From: JBBDSH01 sp040905045
GTDB taxonomy: Bacteria > Pseudomonadota > Gammaproteobacteria > Eutrophobiales > Eutrophobiaceae
Reading direction: 5' to 3'
Length of the DNA stretch: 43,822 nt
Assembly: GCA_040905045.1 (NCBI GenBank)
Contig: JBBDSH010000040.1
Span: 1-43,822, forward strand
Both the position numbers and the translations under genes were made by a program. Position 1 is the first letter of the stretch. Each line of letters opens with the position of its first letter. Under the pieces are notes generated by a model, which was given only the letters and a program-made list of their open reading frames with translations, did not search any database and was not told the origin of the DNA. Positions 16,921 to 25,177 of the stretch are shown one piece after another.

Positions 16921-17689
16921 CGGTTTTCTTGGCTTCCTGCCACAGGGCCTCCATTTCCTCCATCGTCGCCTCTTCCAGCGAGCGGCCATGCTCCTGCAGG
17001 GCGGTCTCAATGTGGCGGAAACGACGGATGAATTTCCGGTTCGCCCGACGCAGCGCGGCCTCCGGTTCGCAACCGGCGTGCCGGGCCGCATTGACAACGG
17101 AAAATAACAGGTCGCCGATCTCTTCCTCCAAATCACGTAAATCCGCTCCGGATTGCAATTCCTGGCGTACTTCCCGGATCTCCTCCTCGATCTTGTCCAA
17201 CACCGGCGCCACATTCGGCCAGTCAAAACCGACCGCGGCAGCCCGTTTCTGCAGCTTGACCGCTGCGATCAGGGCCGGCTGCGACAAATTCACTCCGCCC
17301 AGCAAGTCGTTGCCGGTCCGTTCGTCCCGTTTGCGCCTTTCCCATTCCACGCCCTGTACTGCGTCAGCTGTGTTCAACTCCGTCGGGGAAAAGACATGCG
17401 GGTGGCGGCGGATTTGTTTTTGCCGGGCATGGTCAGCGATGTCATCGAAATCAAACATCCCCGCTTCCCGGGCAATAGCGGCGTAATAGACGACGTGATA
17501 CAGGAGGTCCGATAGTTCGTCGCGTATCTCGGCCTCATCCTCCTCTTCCACGGCCGCCATTAATTCATAGATTTCTTCCAGAGTGAACGGAAGGATGCTG
17601 GCCATGGTCTGCCGGCTTACCCAGGCACAGCCGTTTTGCAGGTCCCGAAGGCTTGCCATTGTTTCCAGTAGTTGCTCGATTGCTTTCAT
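16916..17689 (-). CDS. mazG: Nucleoside triphosphate pyrophosphohydrolase MazG
   Basis: House-cleaning enzyme that hydrolyses (d)NTPs to monophosphate and pyrophosphate. It is 257 residues with two MazG domains. The N-terminal domain keeps TLEEIYEL and RDELSDLLY, but the usual GCPWD motif reads GCAWV and the preceding LRDP reads LRDL. The C-terminal domain, the catalytic one in E. coli, is intact: EEEIREVRQEL and LEEEIGDLLFSVVNAARH. ATG 17689 is chosen because longer sequence upstream shows no family similarity. It is convergent with folE2, and its TGA stop is shared with the edge of the heptad array. Confidence 0.93.
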   Translation of the reverse strand: MKAIEQLLETMASLRDLQNGCAWVSRQTMASILPFTLEEIYELMAAVEEEDEAEIRDELSDLLYHVVYYAAIAREAGMFDFDDIADHARQKQIRRHPHVFSPTELNTADAVQGVEWERRKRDERTGNDLLGGVNLSQPALIAAVKLQKRAAAVGFDWPNVAPVLDKIEEEIREVRQELQSGADLRDLEEEIGDLLFSVVNAARHAGCEPEAALRRANRKFIRRFRHIETALQEHGRSLEEATMEEMEALWQEAKKTE

Positions 17690-17974
17690 ATCTGTATTCC
17701 TGACAATCCGTTTCCCGTTTAACGGGTGTGGCAGCGGTGGCGGAACAACATGGCCGGACCACCCTTCCGGCAAAACCGCTCAAGCCATGGAGAAACCTGT
17801 TTATCCACACACGTCAGGAAGTTATGCACCGGCGCGGACGCCGGCCTGAAATAGTCCGGCTAGCCTCTTGATTTTCTGGATATTTCCATTAAAAATGCGC
17901 TATAGTGAACGGGTTTCAGGAAACTTGGTCACATGCGGCTTTATCATAGCTTCCTCGGCCAACGAGATTAAAAC
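17690..17974. other. Divergent gap between mazG and the HNH gene
   Basis: 285 bp with no gene. A perfect hairpin CCGGCG-CGGA-CGCCGG lies at 17829-17844, followed by CTGAAATAGTCCGGCTAGCC (about 17845-17864), which loosely resembles the GCAATATGCGGGCTA repeat family and may be a diverged copy. A -10-like TATAGT at 17901-17906 could serve the HNH gene, but no good -35 is seen. Confidence 0.4.
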
Positions 17975-18547
17975 ATGACACCGCTGATCTTACGACTCGA
18001 TATTTCCGGCATTCCGGTGACCTGGGTACCCTGGCAGGAGGCCGTGAGCCTGTACTGCAGGGATATGGTTGCCTGGACCGCGGGTGAGCATGACTTTACC
18101 TTTCACGGCGGTATCTGCCGGCGCACGGGATTGCGCTCGTCCGTGGACATCAACACAATTATCGCGGTCAAGCGCTCAAGCCGGCATAAACACGTAAAGC
18201 GGGTTATTCCGCCTTTGACCAACCGTGAGCTGTTCCTGCGTGACGCTCATCTGTGTATGTATTGCGGACACGAGCTTCCGGAATACGCCCTGACCCGTGA
18301 TCACGTCATACCGCTGTCACGCGGCGGACTGGATAAATGGTCCAATGTCGTCGCCGCCTGCCGGCAATGTAATACCCGCAAGGGCAACCGTACTCCGGAA
18401 ATGGCCAATATGCCGCTGCTGGCAGTGCCTTATGTGCCCAACTGGGCGGAATATCTGGCGCTCTCGAATCGTCGAATTCTGCTGGACCAGATGGAATTTC
18501 TGAAATCACAGTTTTCCGGACGGCCCATGCCGTTTTATCGGCAGTAA
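17975..18547 (+). CDS. HNH endonuclease family protein
   Basis: A 190-residue protein with an HNH nuclease domain in its C-terminal half: a zinc-ribbon CMYCG, the catalytic TRDHVIPLSRGG, and NVVAACRQCNTRKGNRTP (about residues 91-145). The N-terminal half (RLDISGIPVTWVPWQEAVSLYCRD) is the extra domain found in a chromosomal HNH group common in proteobacteria and cyanobacteria, with no link to phage or restriction genes. Its substrate is unknown. It stands alone here, divergent from mazG, with a weak GAGAT ribosome site. Confidence 0.85.
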   Translation: MTPLILRLDISGIPVTWVPWQEAVSLYCRDMVAWTAGEHDFTFHGGICRRTGLRSSVDINTIIAVKRSSRHKHVKRVIPPLTNRELFLRDAHLCMYCGHELPEYALTRDHVIPLSRGGLDKWSNVVAACRQCNTRKGNRTPEMANMPLLAVPYVPNWAEYLALSNRRILLDQMEFLKSQFSGRPMPFYRQ

Positions 18548-18649
18548 AAAATGAAATACGATGACGATGTACCGTCGGCGCACCAGACTGTGTGAAAACG
18601 TCATTAGCGCAGCTTAGGCAAGAATGCTTCCGGTTACTTCGGGCCCGGT

Positions 18650-18655
18650 TATAAT
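18650..18655 (+). promoter_or_regulatory. Possible -10 element before the small exported protein
   Basis: An exact TATAAT lies 75 bp before the ATG at 18730. The -35 region 17 bp upstream (CTTCCG) is a poor match, so the promoter would need an activator or is not real. Confidence 0.35.
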
Positions 18656-18729
18656 ATTGTCATCGCCCATACGGCTTTTTATATCACAATCCGCCTGCAG
18701 TACGCCTGCAGCAGCAAGAGGTACAAACC

Positions 18730-19095
18730 ATGCGCATTATAGTTCTATTGCTGGCGGGCATCCTGGCCCTGTCACTACATGCCGCCGATAAGGATGGCAA
18801 TTACGCCGTCTGGGGTCCGGGAGAAAAATCCTGCTTCAGTTATATGAAAGCGCGTGAGACTGACAATTATGATGATTTCAAGTACTTCATCATGGGATAT
18901 CTGACCGCCTACAACACCATGGCGGATAAGACTTTCAGGATTTCCGGGGACAAGAATATGTCCCAGATTCTGGAATGGGTTGACAATTACTGTGAACCCA
19001 AGGGTGTTCACGGTTTTGAACAGGCAGTGACCAATTTCATCCTTGAACATCACGAAACCCGACAGGACCAGGCCCGGTCGCAGTTCCCCCGGTAG
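18730..19095 (+). CDS. Small exported protein of unknown function (Rap1a/Tai-like pattern)
   Basis: A 121-residue protein with a cleavable signal peptide (MRIIVLLLAGILALSLHA, cut likely after Ala18 or Ala19). The mature part has two cysteines (Cys in EKSCFSY and in DNYCEPK) that could form a disulfide. The pattern of GxKSCxxYxxA, a FxxGYLTAYN helix and WVDNYC resembles the Rap1a/Tai immunity-like family of small periplasmic proteins, but I am not certain of it. AAGAGGT precedes the ATG. No toxin-like neighbour is seen, so immunity is not supported by context. Confidence 0.75.
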   Translation: MRIIVLLLAGILALSLHAADKDGNYAVWGPGEKSCFSYMKARETDNYDDFKYFIMGYLTAYNTMADKTFRISGDKNMSQILEWVDNYCEPKGVHGFEQAVTNFILEHHETRQDQARSQFPR

Positions 19096-19244
19096 ACCGC
19101 CGATCGCAATTCGACGGGTACTGGTTTGTCCGTCTGCTCGCAATGGTTTATGAAGCCGGTGTCTGTGTACAAATCTCATCCGGGAACATACGAGATTACA
19201 GGGAGTTGGGGGCCAGATTCTGAGATCCAATAGACAAAATCCAT

Positions 19245-19274
19245 TTGTAAATTCATTGCTAAAAGTTCTATAAT
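19245..19274 (+). promoter_or_regulatory. Sigma-70 promoter of the lipoprotein gene
   Basis: TTGTAA (-35, 19245-19250) and an exact TATAAT (-10, 19269-19274) are separated by 18 bp, in an AT-rich stretch. Transcription would start about 55 bp before the lipoprotein ATG. A strong, simple promoter fits an abundant lipoprotein. Confidence 0.6.
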
Positions 19275-19336
19275 TAGAGATTATGTACAGCTGGTAAACT
19301 TGGGTAAATCAATATCGGTTAACTGGAGATTCGACC

Positions 19337-19618
19337 ATGAAAAGAACATTAATCAAAGTTTCCGCACTCGCCCTGATCCTCGGTTTTCTGGGCGGCTGTG
19401 CATCAACTGAGCAAATCAATGAAATTCGCGCTATGGCGGAAGACGCTCAGGCAACAGCAAACAATGCCAGCGGCCAGGCCAGCAGTGCCCTTGCCACTGC
19501 CAACGAGGCTCTCGACCTGGCCCGCCGGGCTGATTCCGCCGCGGCCAACGCCCTTGAGTGCTGCAATGCCAATTCAAGCAAGATTGACCGCATGTTTGAA
19601 AAGGCCATGCGCAAGTAA
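19337..19618 (+). CDS. Braun-type (Lpp-like) outer-membrane lipoprotein with alanine zipper
   Basis: A 93-residue lipoprotein. The signal peptide ends in the lipobox LGGC (Cys21), with Ala-Ser next, which favours outer-membrane sorting. The mature part is an alanine-rich heptad coiled coil (about residues 25-80) as in the Lpp/OprI group. The C-terminus is Met-Arg-Lys; in E. coli Lpp the terminal lysine is the residue joined to peptidoglycan, so attachment is plausible here. Ribosome site GGAG lies 8 bp upstream, with its own promoter and terminator, so it is monocistronic. The L,D-transpeptidase gene that could attach it lies next door, convergent. Confidence 0.88.
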   Translation: MKRTLIKVSALALILGFLGGCASTEQINEIRAMAEDAQATANNASGQASSALATANEALDLARRADSAAANALECCNANSSKIDRMFEKAMRK

Positions 19619-19642
19619 CAGACGGGCTTTCCACCGCTCTTT

Positions 19643-19673
19643 AAAACCCGTGTCAACCGACACGGGTTTTTTT
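19643..19673 (+). terminator. Rho-independent terminator of the lipoprotein gene
   Basis: A perfect 9-bp stem (ACCCGTGTC and GACACGGGT) with loop AACC, followed by a run of T, 25 bp beyond the lipoprotein stop codon. A-rich sequence upstream of the stem pairs with the T-run. It is the only classical terminator in the window. Confidence 0.92.
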
Positions 19674-19741
19674 ATGCCCGAAACTGCATGGATTCCGGCA
19701 TACCCCGCAGCATCCCACACAGCGTATTGCGTGAAGGGTTA

Positions 19742-19900
19742 GGGCGGGGTCATGGTGTTGGAGCGACTAGCGCCAGGGAGGAGCGCGGGACCGAGCCAGG
19801 GATGGCTCGGGGAGCGGAAACACCATGGCCCCGCCCTTTCTCCCCGCCAATCTTTCATTCTCAATACTTCAGCGACAACTGTACTGGAATTCGGAATATT
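19742..19900. repeat. Cloverleaf-like palindromic element, copy 1
   Basis: The core (19742-19836) has outer arms GGGCGGGGTCATGGTGTT and its near-complement (17 of 18, the exception able to form G-U). Between them lie two smaller hairpins: GCGC...GCGC and CCGAGCC...GGCTCGG. The core matches copy 2 (36817-36917), read in reverse, along its whole length with few changes. Downstream, ACTGTACTGGAATTCGGAATA (19876 on) resembles the right terminal repeat of copy 2. The left terminal repeat is not recognisable here, so this copy seems truncated. Confidence 0.85.
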
Positions 19901-19904
19901 TATT

Positions 19905-19958
19905 TAGAACCTATCCAAAATCCTGCGTGAGTCACGTTAGAATTTTGAGACAGGTTCT
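19905..19958. repeat. Inverted AGAACCTATC repeat beyond the transpeptidase gene
   Basis: Arms AGAACCTATCCAAAATCCT (19906-19924) and AGAATTTTGAGACAGGTTCT (19939-19958) pair imperfectly. A single related arm occurs at 24135-24160. The right arm abuts the stop codon of the L,D-transpeptidase gene. It may be a transcription-stop hairpin or the remains of mobile-element ends. Confidence 0.65.
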
Positions 19959-20996
19959 CTAGTTAATCTCCTTCAGATCGGTTTCCAGCTTCAGTTCCAC
20001 TCCCTGGATATGATCGTCTGCGCTTCCGTTTTCTCCCCGTTCAGCCATAAGGGGCACGGGTAAAAGACGGCCGATTTCAACCGGTATGCCTCGTGCTTCT
20101 TTAATCACTTCCTTCGCCAGTTCCCAGTCTATTTCATAATCCCGATCTTCCGTCAGTTTGACGAGCATCTTGACCACACTGGTCAGGTTTTCCCGAAACT
20201 GTTCACTGTCTTCTTCAAGATACGGATGGGCTTCAAGGTAAAAACGATTATCGGACAGACCCAGCTTGTACGGCTGATTGACGATCCTGACCGGCGTGCC
20301 CAATCCCACCTTCCGGTAAAGCGCCTCTATATCCTCGGGATAAAGCCGTATACAACCATGGCTTACGCGCATTCCGATACCATAGGGTTTATTGGTACCG
20401 TGAATCAGATACGCCGGGATACCCAGACGCATTGCATATTTACCCAGTGGATTCTCATCGCCCGGAGGCACGCGCACCGGCAGCGGTTCACCTTTTTCCT
20501 CATACTCCTTGCGTATGGATTCGGGTGGGTGCCAGTAGGGATCCTCCTGTTTCTGTATAACACTCGTGCTCACATACGGTGTCGACCAGCCTTCACGACC
20601 TATACCCAATGGATAGGTATACACCTTGGCCGGTCGACCGGAGGCCGCGGGGGGATAGTAGTACAAACGCATCTCAGGAATATTGAGGACGATGCCGGTA
20701 CGAGGTGCCATGGGCAAAACATATTTCTTCGGCAACATCACTTCCATATCCTGCCCAGGCAGCCACATATCCAGATGCGGATTGGCCAACTGGATGTCGC
20801 GATACCCCAGACTGTGCTGCCGGGCGATATCCAGCAAGGTATCCTCTTCCGCGGCAGCGGTGAAAACCACTTTCCCGATAAGCGAATTGTCGTCTTCAGG
20901 GAGGTCGAAAACCTCGGCCCTGCCGCTCCAGGCAATGATTGCCAAGCCGAAAACAGCGAGGGCCTGCTGTATTAACATTCGTGATTTGTAAATCAT
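19959..20996 (-). CDS. L,D-transpeptidase (ErfK/YbiS/YcfS/YnhG family)
   Basis: Periplasmic enzyme that cuts the L,D bond of peptidoglycan stem peptides and can join the chain to another stem or to the terminal lysine of Braun lipoprotein. It is 345 residues: an N-terminal signal sequence (about residues 7-27), a LysM-like peptidoglycan-binding segment (about 44-90), and a YkuD domain (about 100-240) with H199 in the LIHGTN motif, H213 and catalytic C215 in SHGCIRL. A long C-terminal extension follows. The neighbouring lipoprotein ending in lysine makes Lpp attachment the likely job. No good ribosome site is seen at either ATG (20996 or 20978). Confidence 0.92.
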   Translation of the reverse strand: MIYKSRMLIQQALAVFGLAIIAWSGRAEVFDLPEDDNSLIGKVVFTAAAEEDTLLDIARQHSLGYRDIQLANPHLDMWLPGQDMEVMLPKKYVLPMAPRTGIVLNIPEMRLYYYPPAASGRPAKVYTYPLGIGREGWSTPYVSTSVIQKQEDPYWHPPESIRKEYEEKGEPLPVRVPPGDENPLGKYAMRLGIPAYLIHGTNKPYGIGMRVSHGCIRLYPEDIEALYRKVGLGTPVRIVNQPYKLGLSDNRFYLEAHPYLEEDSEQFRENLTSVVKMLVKLTEDRDYEIDWELAKEVIKEARGIPVEIGRLLPVPLMAERGENGSADDHIQGVELKLETDLKEIN

Positions 20997-21058
20997 TAGA
21001 ATACTTTAGCTGTATTGCAGCATTAGTAAACCATTTTACCGTGACACAAATAACGAAA

Positions 21059-21586
21059 TCACGATTCCGTCAGTCGGGGCATGAGTTCGACAAGATTGCA
21101 GGGGCGGGTACGAAAATCCAGTTGTGCATTGATAATCCTGTCCCAGGCGGTAGCACAGGCGCCCGAGGAGCCCGGCAGACAGAACACATAGGTTCCGTTC
21201 GCAACCCCCGCTACGGCACGGGACTGCAGACTCGATGTGCCGATTTCCTCCCAGGAAAGCATGCGAAACAGCTCACCGAACCCCTCGATTTCCTTCTCAA
21301 ACAGGACCGTTACCGCTTCCGGCGTTCCGTCCCGGCCGGTCACCCCGGTACCGCCCGTCGTCAGCACAATATTGACCCGGGTATCGGCACACCATTCCGA
21401 AACCGCCGCCCGTATCTCGAATATGTCATCCGGGACGATACGCTTTTCATAGAGCTTGTGTCCCACTTCCTTGAGTCGGTCCACAAGCAGCCGGCCCGAC
21501 TTGTCGGTCTTCTCGGTCCGGGAATCCGATACCACCAGCACGGCAATATCCAGGGGCAGAAATTCCCGCCTGTTTTCTTCCGTCAC
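21059..21586 (-). CDS. moaB: Molybdenum cofactor biosynthesis protein B
   Basis: MogA/MoaB-type protein that adenylates molybdopterin before molybdenum insertion. It is 175 residues from GTG 21586. Hallmarks: VLTTGGTGVTGRD (MPT-binding loop), PEAVTVLFEKEIEGFGELFRMLSWEEIGTSSLQSRAVAG, and LPGSSGACATAWDRII. The longer frame starts at 21670, but GGAGAG five bases before GTG 21586 and alignment with MoaB favour the shorter start. It stands 15 kb away from the main moa/mob/moe cluster of this window. Its neighbours are unrelated to Moco. Confidence 0.93.
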   Translation of the reverse strand: MTEENRREFLPLDIAVLVVSDSRTEKTDKSGRLLVDRLKEVGHKLYEKRIVPDDIFEIRAAVSEWCADTRVNIVLTTGGTGVTGRDGTPEAVTVLFEKEIEGFGELFRMLSWEEIGTSSLQSRAVAGVANGTYVFCLPGSSGACATAWDRIINAQLDFRTRPCNLVELMPRLTES

Positions 21587-21732
21587 AGCTTCTCTCCACC
21601 TCGTAACTTTTATCGTGTTAGGCTGATACATAACCGGCAAACGGAATCCGCCGGGCACGCAACCGATCATAAATCATCACTGCCCATAAACACAGGCCAT
21701 TGCACAATAAAAACGACAATGAGCAGGAAGGT

Positions 21733-22107
21733 ATGCGGCTGGACAAGTGGCTGTGGTGCGCACGTTTTTTCAAAACGCGCAAACAGGCCACGGACGCCAT
21801 CCGTAACGGCCGTGTACGGGAAAACGGTAACCGCATCAAACCGGCCCGAACCGTCATGCCCGGGGACTGCATCAGCATCCGAAAAGGACCGTTCACCTGG
21901 ACCATTACGATCCTTGCCCTGGCGCAAACCCGCCTGTCCGCCCCCGGGGCGGAGAAACTCTATCAAGAGCACCAGGATAGTATGGATGCCCGCAATGATC
22001 TGTCCCTGCAACTGAAATCCGACCTGGCAAAAACGCCGCGTCCCCGTGGACGGCCGGACAAACGTGAGCGCCGGAACTTGATCCGGTTCACACGGCACCG
22101 GGAATGA
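21733..22107 (+). CDS. hslR: Heat shock protein 15 (ribosome-associated S4 RNA-binding protein)
   Basis: Hsp15 binds free 50S subunits still carrying nascent chain-tRNA and helps rescue them. It is 124 residues with an N-terminal S4 domain (RLDKWLWCARFFKTRKQATDAIRNGRVRENG) and the basic C-terminal tail RPDKRERRNLIRF typical of Hsp15. ATG 21733 has AGGAAGGT directly upstream; a TTG at 21700 would add 11 residues and is a possible alternative. The gene overlaps the 3' end of the convergent MATE gene by 20 bp, which is tight packing for two opposed genes. Confidence 0.93.
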   Translation: MRLDKWLWCARFFKTRKQATDAIRNGRVRENGNRIKPARTVMPGDCISIRKGPFTWTITILALAQTRLSAPGAEKLYQEHQDSMDARNDLSLQLKSDLAKTPRPRGRPDKRERRNLIRFTRHRE

Positions 22108-23410
22108 ACCCGCCCTTGTGGCGTTCTATACGGAAGGCTTCCATGGCCAGGGTAAGACCTCGGGCAAGGAAGAACAGCATCATGGCCAGCCACAATCCAT
22201 GGTTGTCCAGGAAACGAAATCCGTACCACGCCGGTAAAAATACGGCAAAGGTGGAGATGAGCAGGGTATCACGCATTTCCTCGCCTCGCGTGGCGCCGAT
22301 AAAAATCCCGTCCAGCAGGTAACACCAGACGCCAATCAGGGGGGCGACCATGACCCAGGGCAGATAATCTCCGGCCACGTCACGTACGGCATCGATATCC
22401 GTCATCAGATTGATAAGAGCCTCACCGAGGACCAGATACGATATGGATAACCCCGACGCTATGATCAGTGACCACACCCCGGCAGTGATTACGGCTTCTT
22501 TCAGTGCCTTGCGATCAGCCGCTCCAATGGCTTTGCCTACCAGCGCCTCCGCAGCATTGGCAAAACCGTCCAGTGACAGGGAAATAAACATCAGGAAATT
22601 CAGCAAAATGGCATTGGCTGCGAGGACAAGATCGCCCTGCGCCGCTCCCTGCCGGGTAAAAAAAGCGAAGGCAAATATGATACATAGCGTCCGTATCAGA
22701 ATATTCCGGTTCAATACCAGCATGGAACGGAACTGATCAAAATCCAGAATCCTTGAACGAAGCCAGTGCCCCGGAAAAGCCTTCAGTTCCCGTCGCACCA
22801 GTATAAGGCCGAGCAAAAGGCCGGAGTACTGGGCCACCACCGAAGCCAGTGCCACCCCCTTGACATCCATTTCAAATACAAACACGAAAACGAAATCCAG
22901 AATGATATTCACAACATTGGTGACGACGGCAATAAAGAGCGTGGCCCGGGCGTTCTGCAACCCCAGCAGCCAGCCCATCAGCGACAGGCTCAGCAAAACG
23001 GCGGGGGCGCCCCAGATTGCCCAGTCGAAATAGATCCGTGCATGAACAAGAACCTCGTCGCTTCCTCCGATTAAATACAAACCCAGCAACGCTATGGGAT
23101 GCTGCATAATCAGGAACAGAGCCGCCGCTACCAGGGCGATGGCTCCGGAATGGAGCAGTGAGGTCCGCATGGCGTCGGCATCGCCACGTCCGTGTATCTG
23201 GGCGACGATACCGGTAGCACCCATACGCAGAAATCCCATACCCCAATAGAGGAAATTGAAGATAACAGCGGCTACGGTTACGGCACCGAGATAATAGGCC
23301 TCGGGCAGATGCCCGACCACGGCCGTATCCACCATGCCGAGAACGGCAACGGAAACGTTGGAAATGATTAATGGCCCGGCGAGCCGCCAGACCGTTTCAT
23401 GCCTCAACAT
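22088..23410 (-). CDS. dinF: MATE family efflux transporter (DinF-like)
   Basis: Inner-membrane multidrug/toxin exporter driven by H+ or Na+. It is 440 residues with about 12 membrane segments in two similar halves. The N-terminal sequence RLAGPLIISNVSVAVLGMVDTAVVGHL and the later GWLLGLQNARATLFIAVVTNVVNIILDFVFV fit the DinF branch of MATE. The substrate cannot be predicted. The start ATG 23410 lacks a clear ribosome site. A nitroreductase lies 42 bp upstream on the same strand, so the two may be co-transcribed. Confidence 0.9.
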   Translation of the reverse strand: MLRHETVWRLAGPLIISNVSVAVLGMVDTAVVGHLPEAYYLGAVTVAAVIFNFLYWGMGFLRMGATGIVAQIHGRGDADAMRTSLLHSGAIALVAAALFLIMQHPIALLGLYLIGGSDEVLVHARIYFDWAIWGAPAVLLSLSLMGWLLGLQNARATLFIAVVTNVVNIILDFVFVFVFEMDVKGVALASVVAQYSGLLLGLILVRRELKAFPGHWLRSRILDFDQFRSMLVLNRNILIRTLCIIFAFAFFTRQGAAQGDLVLAANAILLNFLMFISLSLDGFANAAEALVGKAIGAADRKALKEAVITAGVWSLIIASGLSISYLVLGEALINLMTDIDAVRDVAGDYLPWVMVAPLIGVWCYLLDGIFIGATRGEEMRDTLLISTFAVFLPAWYGFRFLDNHGLWLAMMLFFLARGLTLAMEAFRIERHKGGFIPGAV

Positions 23411-23452
23411 GGCGTGGTTCGATGTGTCCGGTCCGGAATCCGGGCAAGAAGA

Positions 23453-24055
23453 TCAGCCCAGTGGGTTTCCCCAGGAACCGGAGAAGAAATTTTCACTCAA
23501 GGGATTGCGTTGCCGCGGGGCCCGTTCTCTCTCCTCCAGATTCTTCGGTATCGCCTCCGCTGGAAGCTGATAGCCGACGGCCATCATGGCCATGGGCTCG
23601 AAACCCTCGGGAATGGAAAAGGATGCCATGGCCTTTTCAACATCAAAGCCCCCCATCTGATGCACCATCAAATCCATTGACGTGGCCTGTATGCATAGGC
23701 TCATGCCGGCGGCACCGGTATCGTACTGCGCCCAGCGGTTCGATTTATCATTATTGCTGAAGCGTAAACTGGCTACAGCCAGCAGCAGAAGCGGTGCCGA
23801 GGCGGCCCAACTCTGATTGCCCTCGGCAAGACAGTCAAAAGCTTTGTGCCAGGCTTCCGGCTCTGTTTGACGATCAAATACAATATACCGCCATGGCTCA
23901 TCACCGAAACAGGAGGGGCTCCAGCGAGCGGCTTCCACAAGCGCCAGAATGGCGCCTCTTGAAACGGGTTTGTCCGGGTCAAAAGCGCGCCCGCTCCAGC
24001 GCCGTGCAATCAGGTCATTTATCGGCACTTGGGTCTCCGCCTTCTTTTCAAACAT
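23453..24055 (-). CDS. Nitroreductase family flavoprotein
   Basis: A 200-residue FMN-dependent oxidoreductase of the nitroreductase fold. Typical elements: INDLIARRWSGRAFDPDKPVSRGAILALVEAARWSPSCFGDEPWRYIVF (FMN phosphate site and the PS-C-NxQPW-like motif, here PSCFGDEPW), GAAGMSLCIQATSMDLMVHQMGGFD (dimer/FMN helix) and MAVGYQLP. Substrate unknown; close relatives act on nitroaromatics, quinones or dehydropyridines. It probably forms a transcript with the MATE gene downstream. Confidence 0.88.
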   Translation of the reverse strand: MFEKKAETQVPINDLIARRWSGRAFDPDKPVSRGAILALVEAARWSPSCFGDEPWRYIVFDRQTEPEAWHKAFDCLAEGNQSWAASAPLLLLAVASLRFSNNDKSNRWAQYDTGAAGMSLCIQATSMDLMVHQMGGFDVEKAMASFSIPEGFEPMAMMAVGYQLPAEAIPKNLEERERAPRQRNPLSENFFSGSWGNPLG

Positions 24056-24134
24056 ATTCTCACCATCTTCGTTAAACTGGGACCGGATTCAATTATATAA
24101 TGAAGTCCCGGGGTAAGTGCAGATCCGATCATAT

Positions 24135-24160
24135 AGAACCTATCTCAAAATTCTACGTGG
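24135..24160 (+). repeat. Single AGAACCTATCTCAAAATTCT arm
   Basis: AGAACCTATCTCAAAATTCT followed by ACGTGG matches the arms of the inverted repeat at 19905-19958 (consensus AGAACCTRTCTCAAAATTCTRCGTG). Only one arm is present. It lies about 100 bp before the MoxR start. Confidence 0.6.
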
Positions 24161-24237
24161 CCGCGACCGGGAAGATATATGCGGCAATGCCGAATCGGCC
24201 GGGCAGAGTCATGAACACGAGACAAACAGGGGTCCAT

Positions 24238-25170
24238 ATGCAGGCAAAAACCATCCTTGAAAACATATCCGGCAATATCAGCAAGGTGATCAAGGGACAG
24301 GAAGAATCTATCCGGCGCCTTTTGGCGGCATTTATCTCCGGAGGGCATGTATTACTCGAAGACGTCCCGGGAACCGGGAAAACCACTCTCGCCAAGGCAC
24401 TTGCCAAAACAATCGACGTGGAATACCGGCGTGTACAGTTCACCCCCGATCTGCTGCCGTCCGATATTCTCGGTGTGTCCATCTTTGACCAGCGGGACCA
24501 GCGTTTTCATTTTCATCGTGGACCCGTATTCACCAATATACTTCTCGCCGATGAAATCAATCGTGCCTCGCCACGTACCCAGTCGGCATTACTGGAGGCC
24601 ATGGCGGAAAAGCAGGTCAGCATTGACGGAAAAGACTACCCCCTGGATGATCTTTTCTTTGTCATCTCTACCCAGAATCCGATTGAATACCACGGCACCT
24701 ATCCCCTGCCGGAAGCGCAGATGGACCGATTTGCCATGCGTTTCAGTCTCGGTTATGTCACTGAAGATGACGAAATGGGAATACTCACGGAACAAAACCA
24801 CGGCCATCCACTGGATTCACTGGAAGCCTGTGCATCCATGGAAGACATCATGTTTTGCCGTCAACAACTTGCCGATATCCGCATCAGCGACGAAATAAAG
24901 CATTATATCGTCAGTATCATACGCGCAACACGCACGGCACGAGGCGTTGTGAATGGCGCCAGTCCCAGGGCCTCCCTGACACTGATGAAGACAACCCAGG
25001 CCCTGGCCATGTTTGACGGGATTGATTTCGTCACGCCGGATCTCGTGCAGGAAATAGCCCGACCGGTAATCGCACACAGACTTATGCTGGATTCACAGGC
25101 CCGTTTTTCCGGCATCAGCGCGGACGGGGTAGTTACGGACATACTTGAATCCGTGCCGGTTCCGCTTTGA
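24238..25170 (+). CDS. MoxR-family AAA+ ATPase
   Basis: Chaperone-like ATPase of the MoxR group. It is 310 residues, with Walker A EDVPGTGKTT (about residues 41-50), Walker B LLADEINRA (about 102-110), sensor 1 STQNPIEYHGTYPLPEAQMDRF (typical MoxR wording) and sensor 2 GASPRASLTL. ATG 24238 is chosen because AGGGG lies 6 bases upstream; the frame is open further upstream. It is the first gene of a MoxR-DUF58-transglutaminase operon, a common set in gammaproteobacteria thought to assemble or mature a surface or envelope target. Confidence 0.93.
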   Translation: MQAKTILENISGNISKVIKGQEESIRRLLAAFISGGHVLLEDVPGTGKTTLAKALAKTIDVEYRRVQFTPDLLPSDILGVSIFDQRDQRFHFHRGPVFTNILLADEINRASPRTQSALLEAMAEKQVSIDGKDYPLDDLFFVISTQNPIEYHGTYPLPEAQMDRFAMRFSLGYVTEDDEMGILTEQNHGHPLDSLEACASMEDIMFCRQQLADIRISDEIKHYIVSIIRATRTARGVVNGASPRASLTLMKTTQALAMFDGIDFVTPDLVQEIARPVIAHRLMLDSQARFSGISADGVVTDILESVPVPL

Positions 25171-25177
25171 CTACGTA

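Noticed and set aside
18730..19095. Small exported protein as a T6SS immunity protein
   Set aside because: The cysteine and helix pattern is loosely Rap1a-like, but there is no effector or secretion gene nearby.
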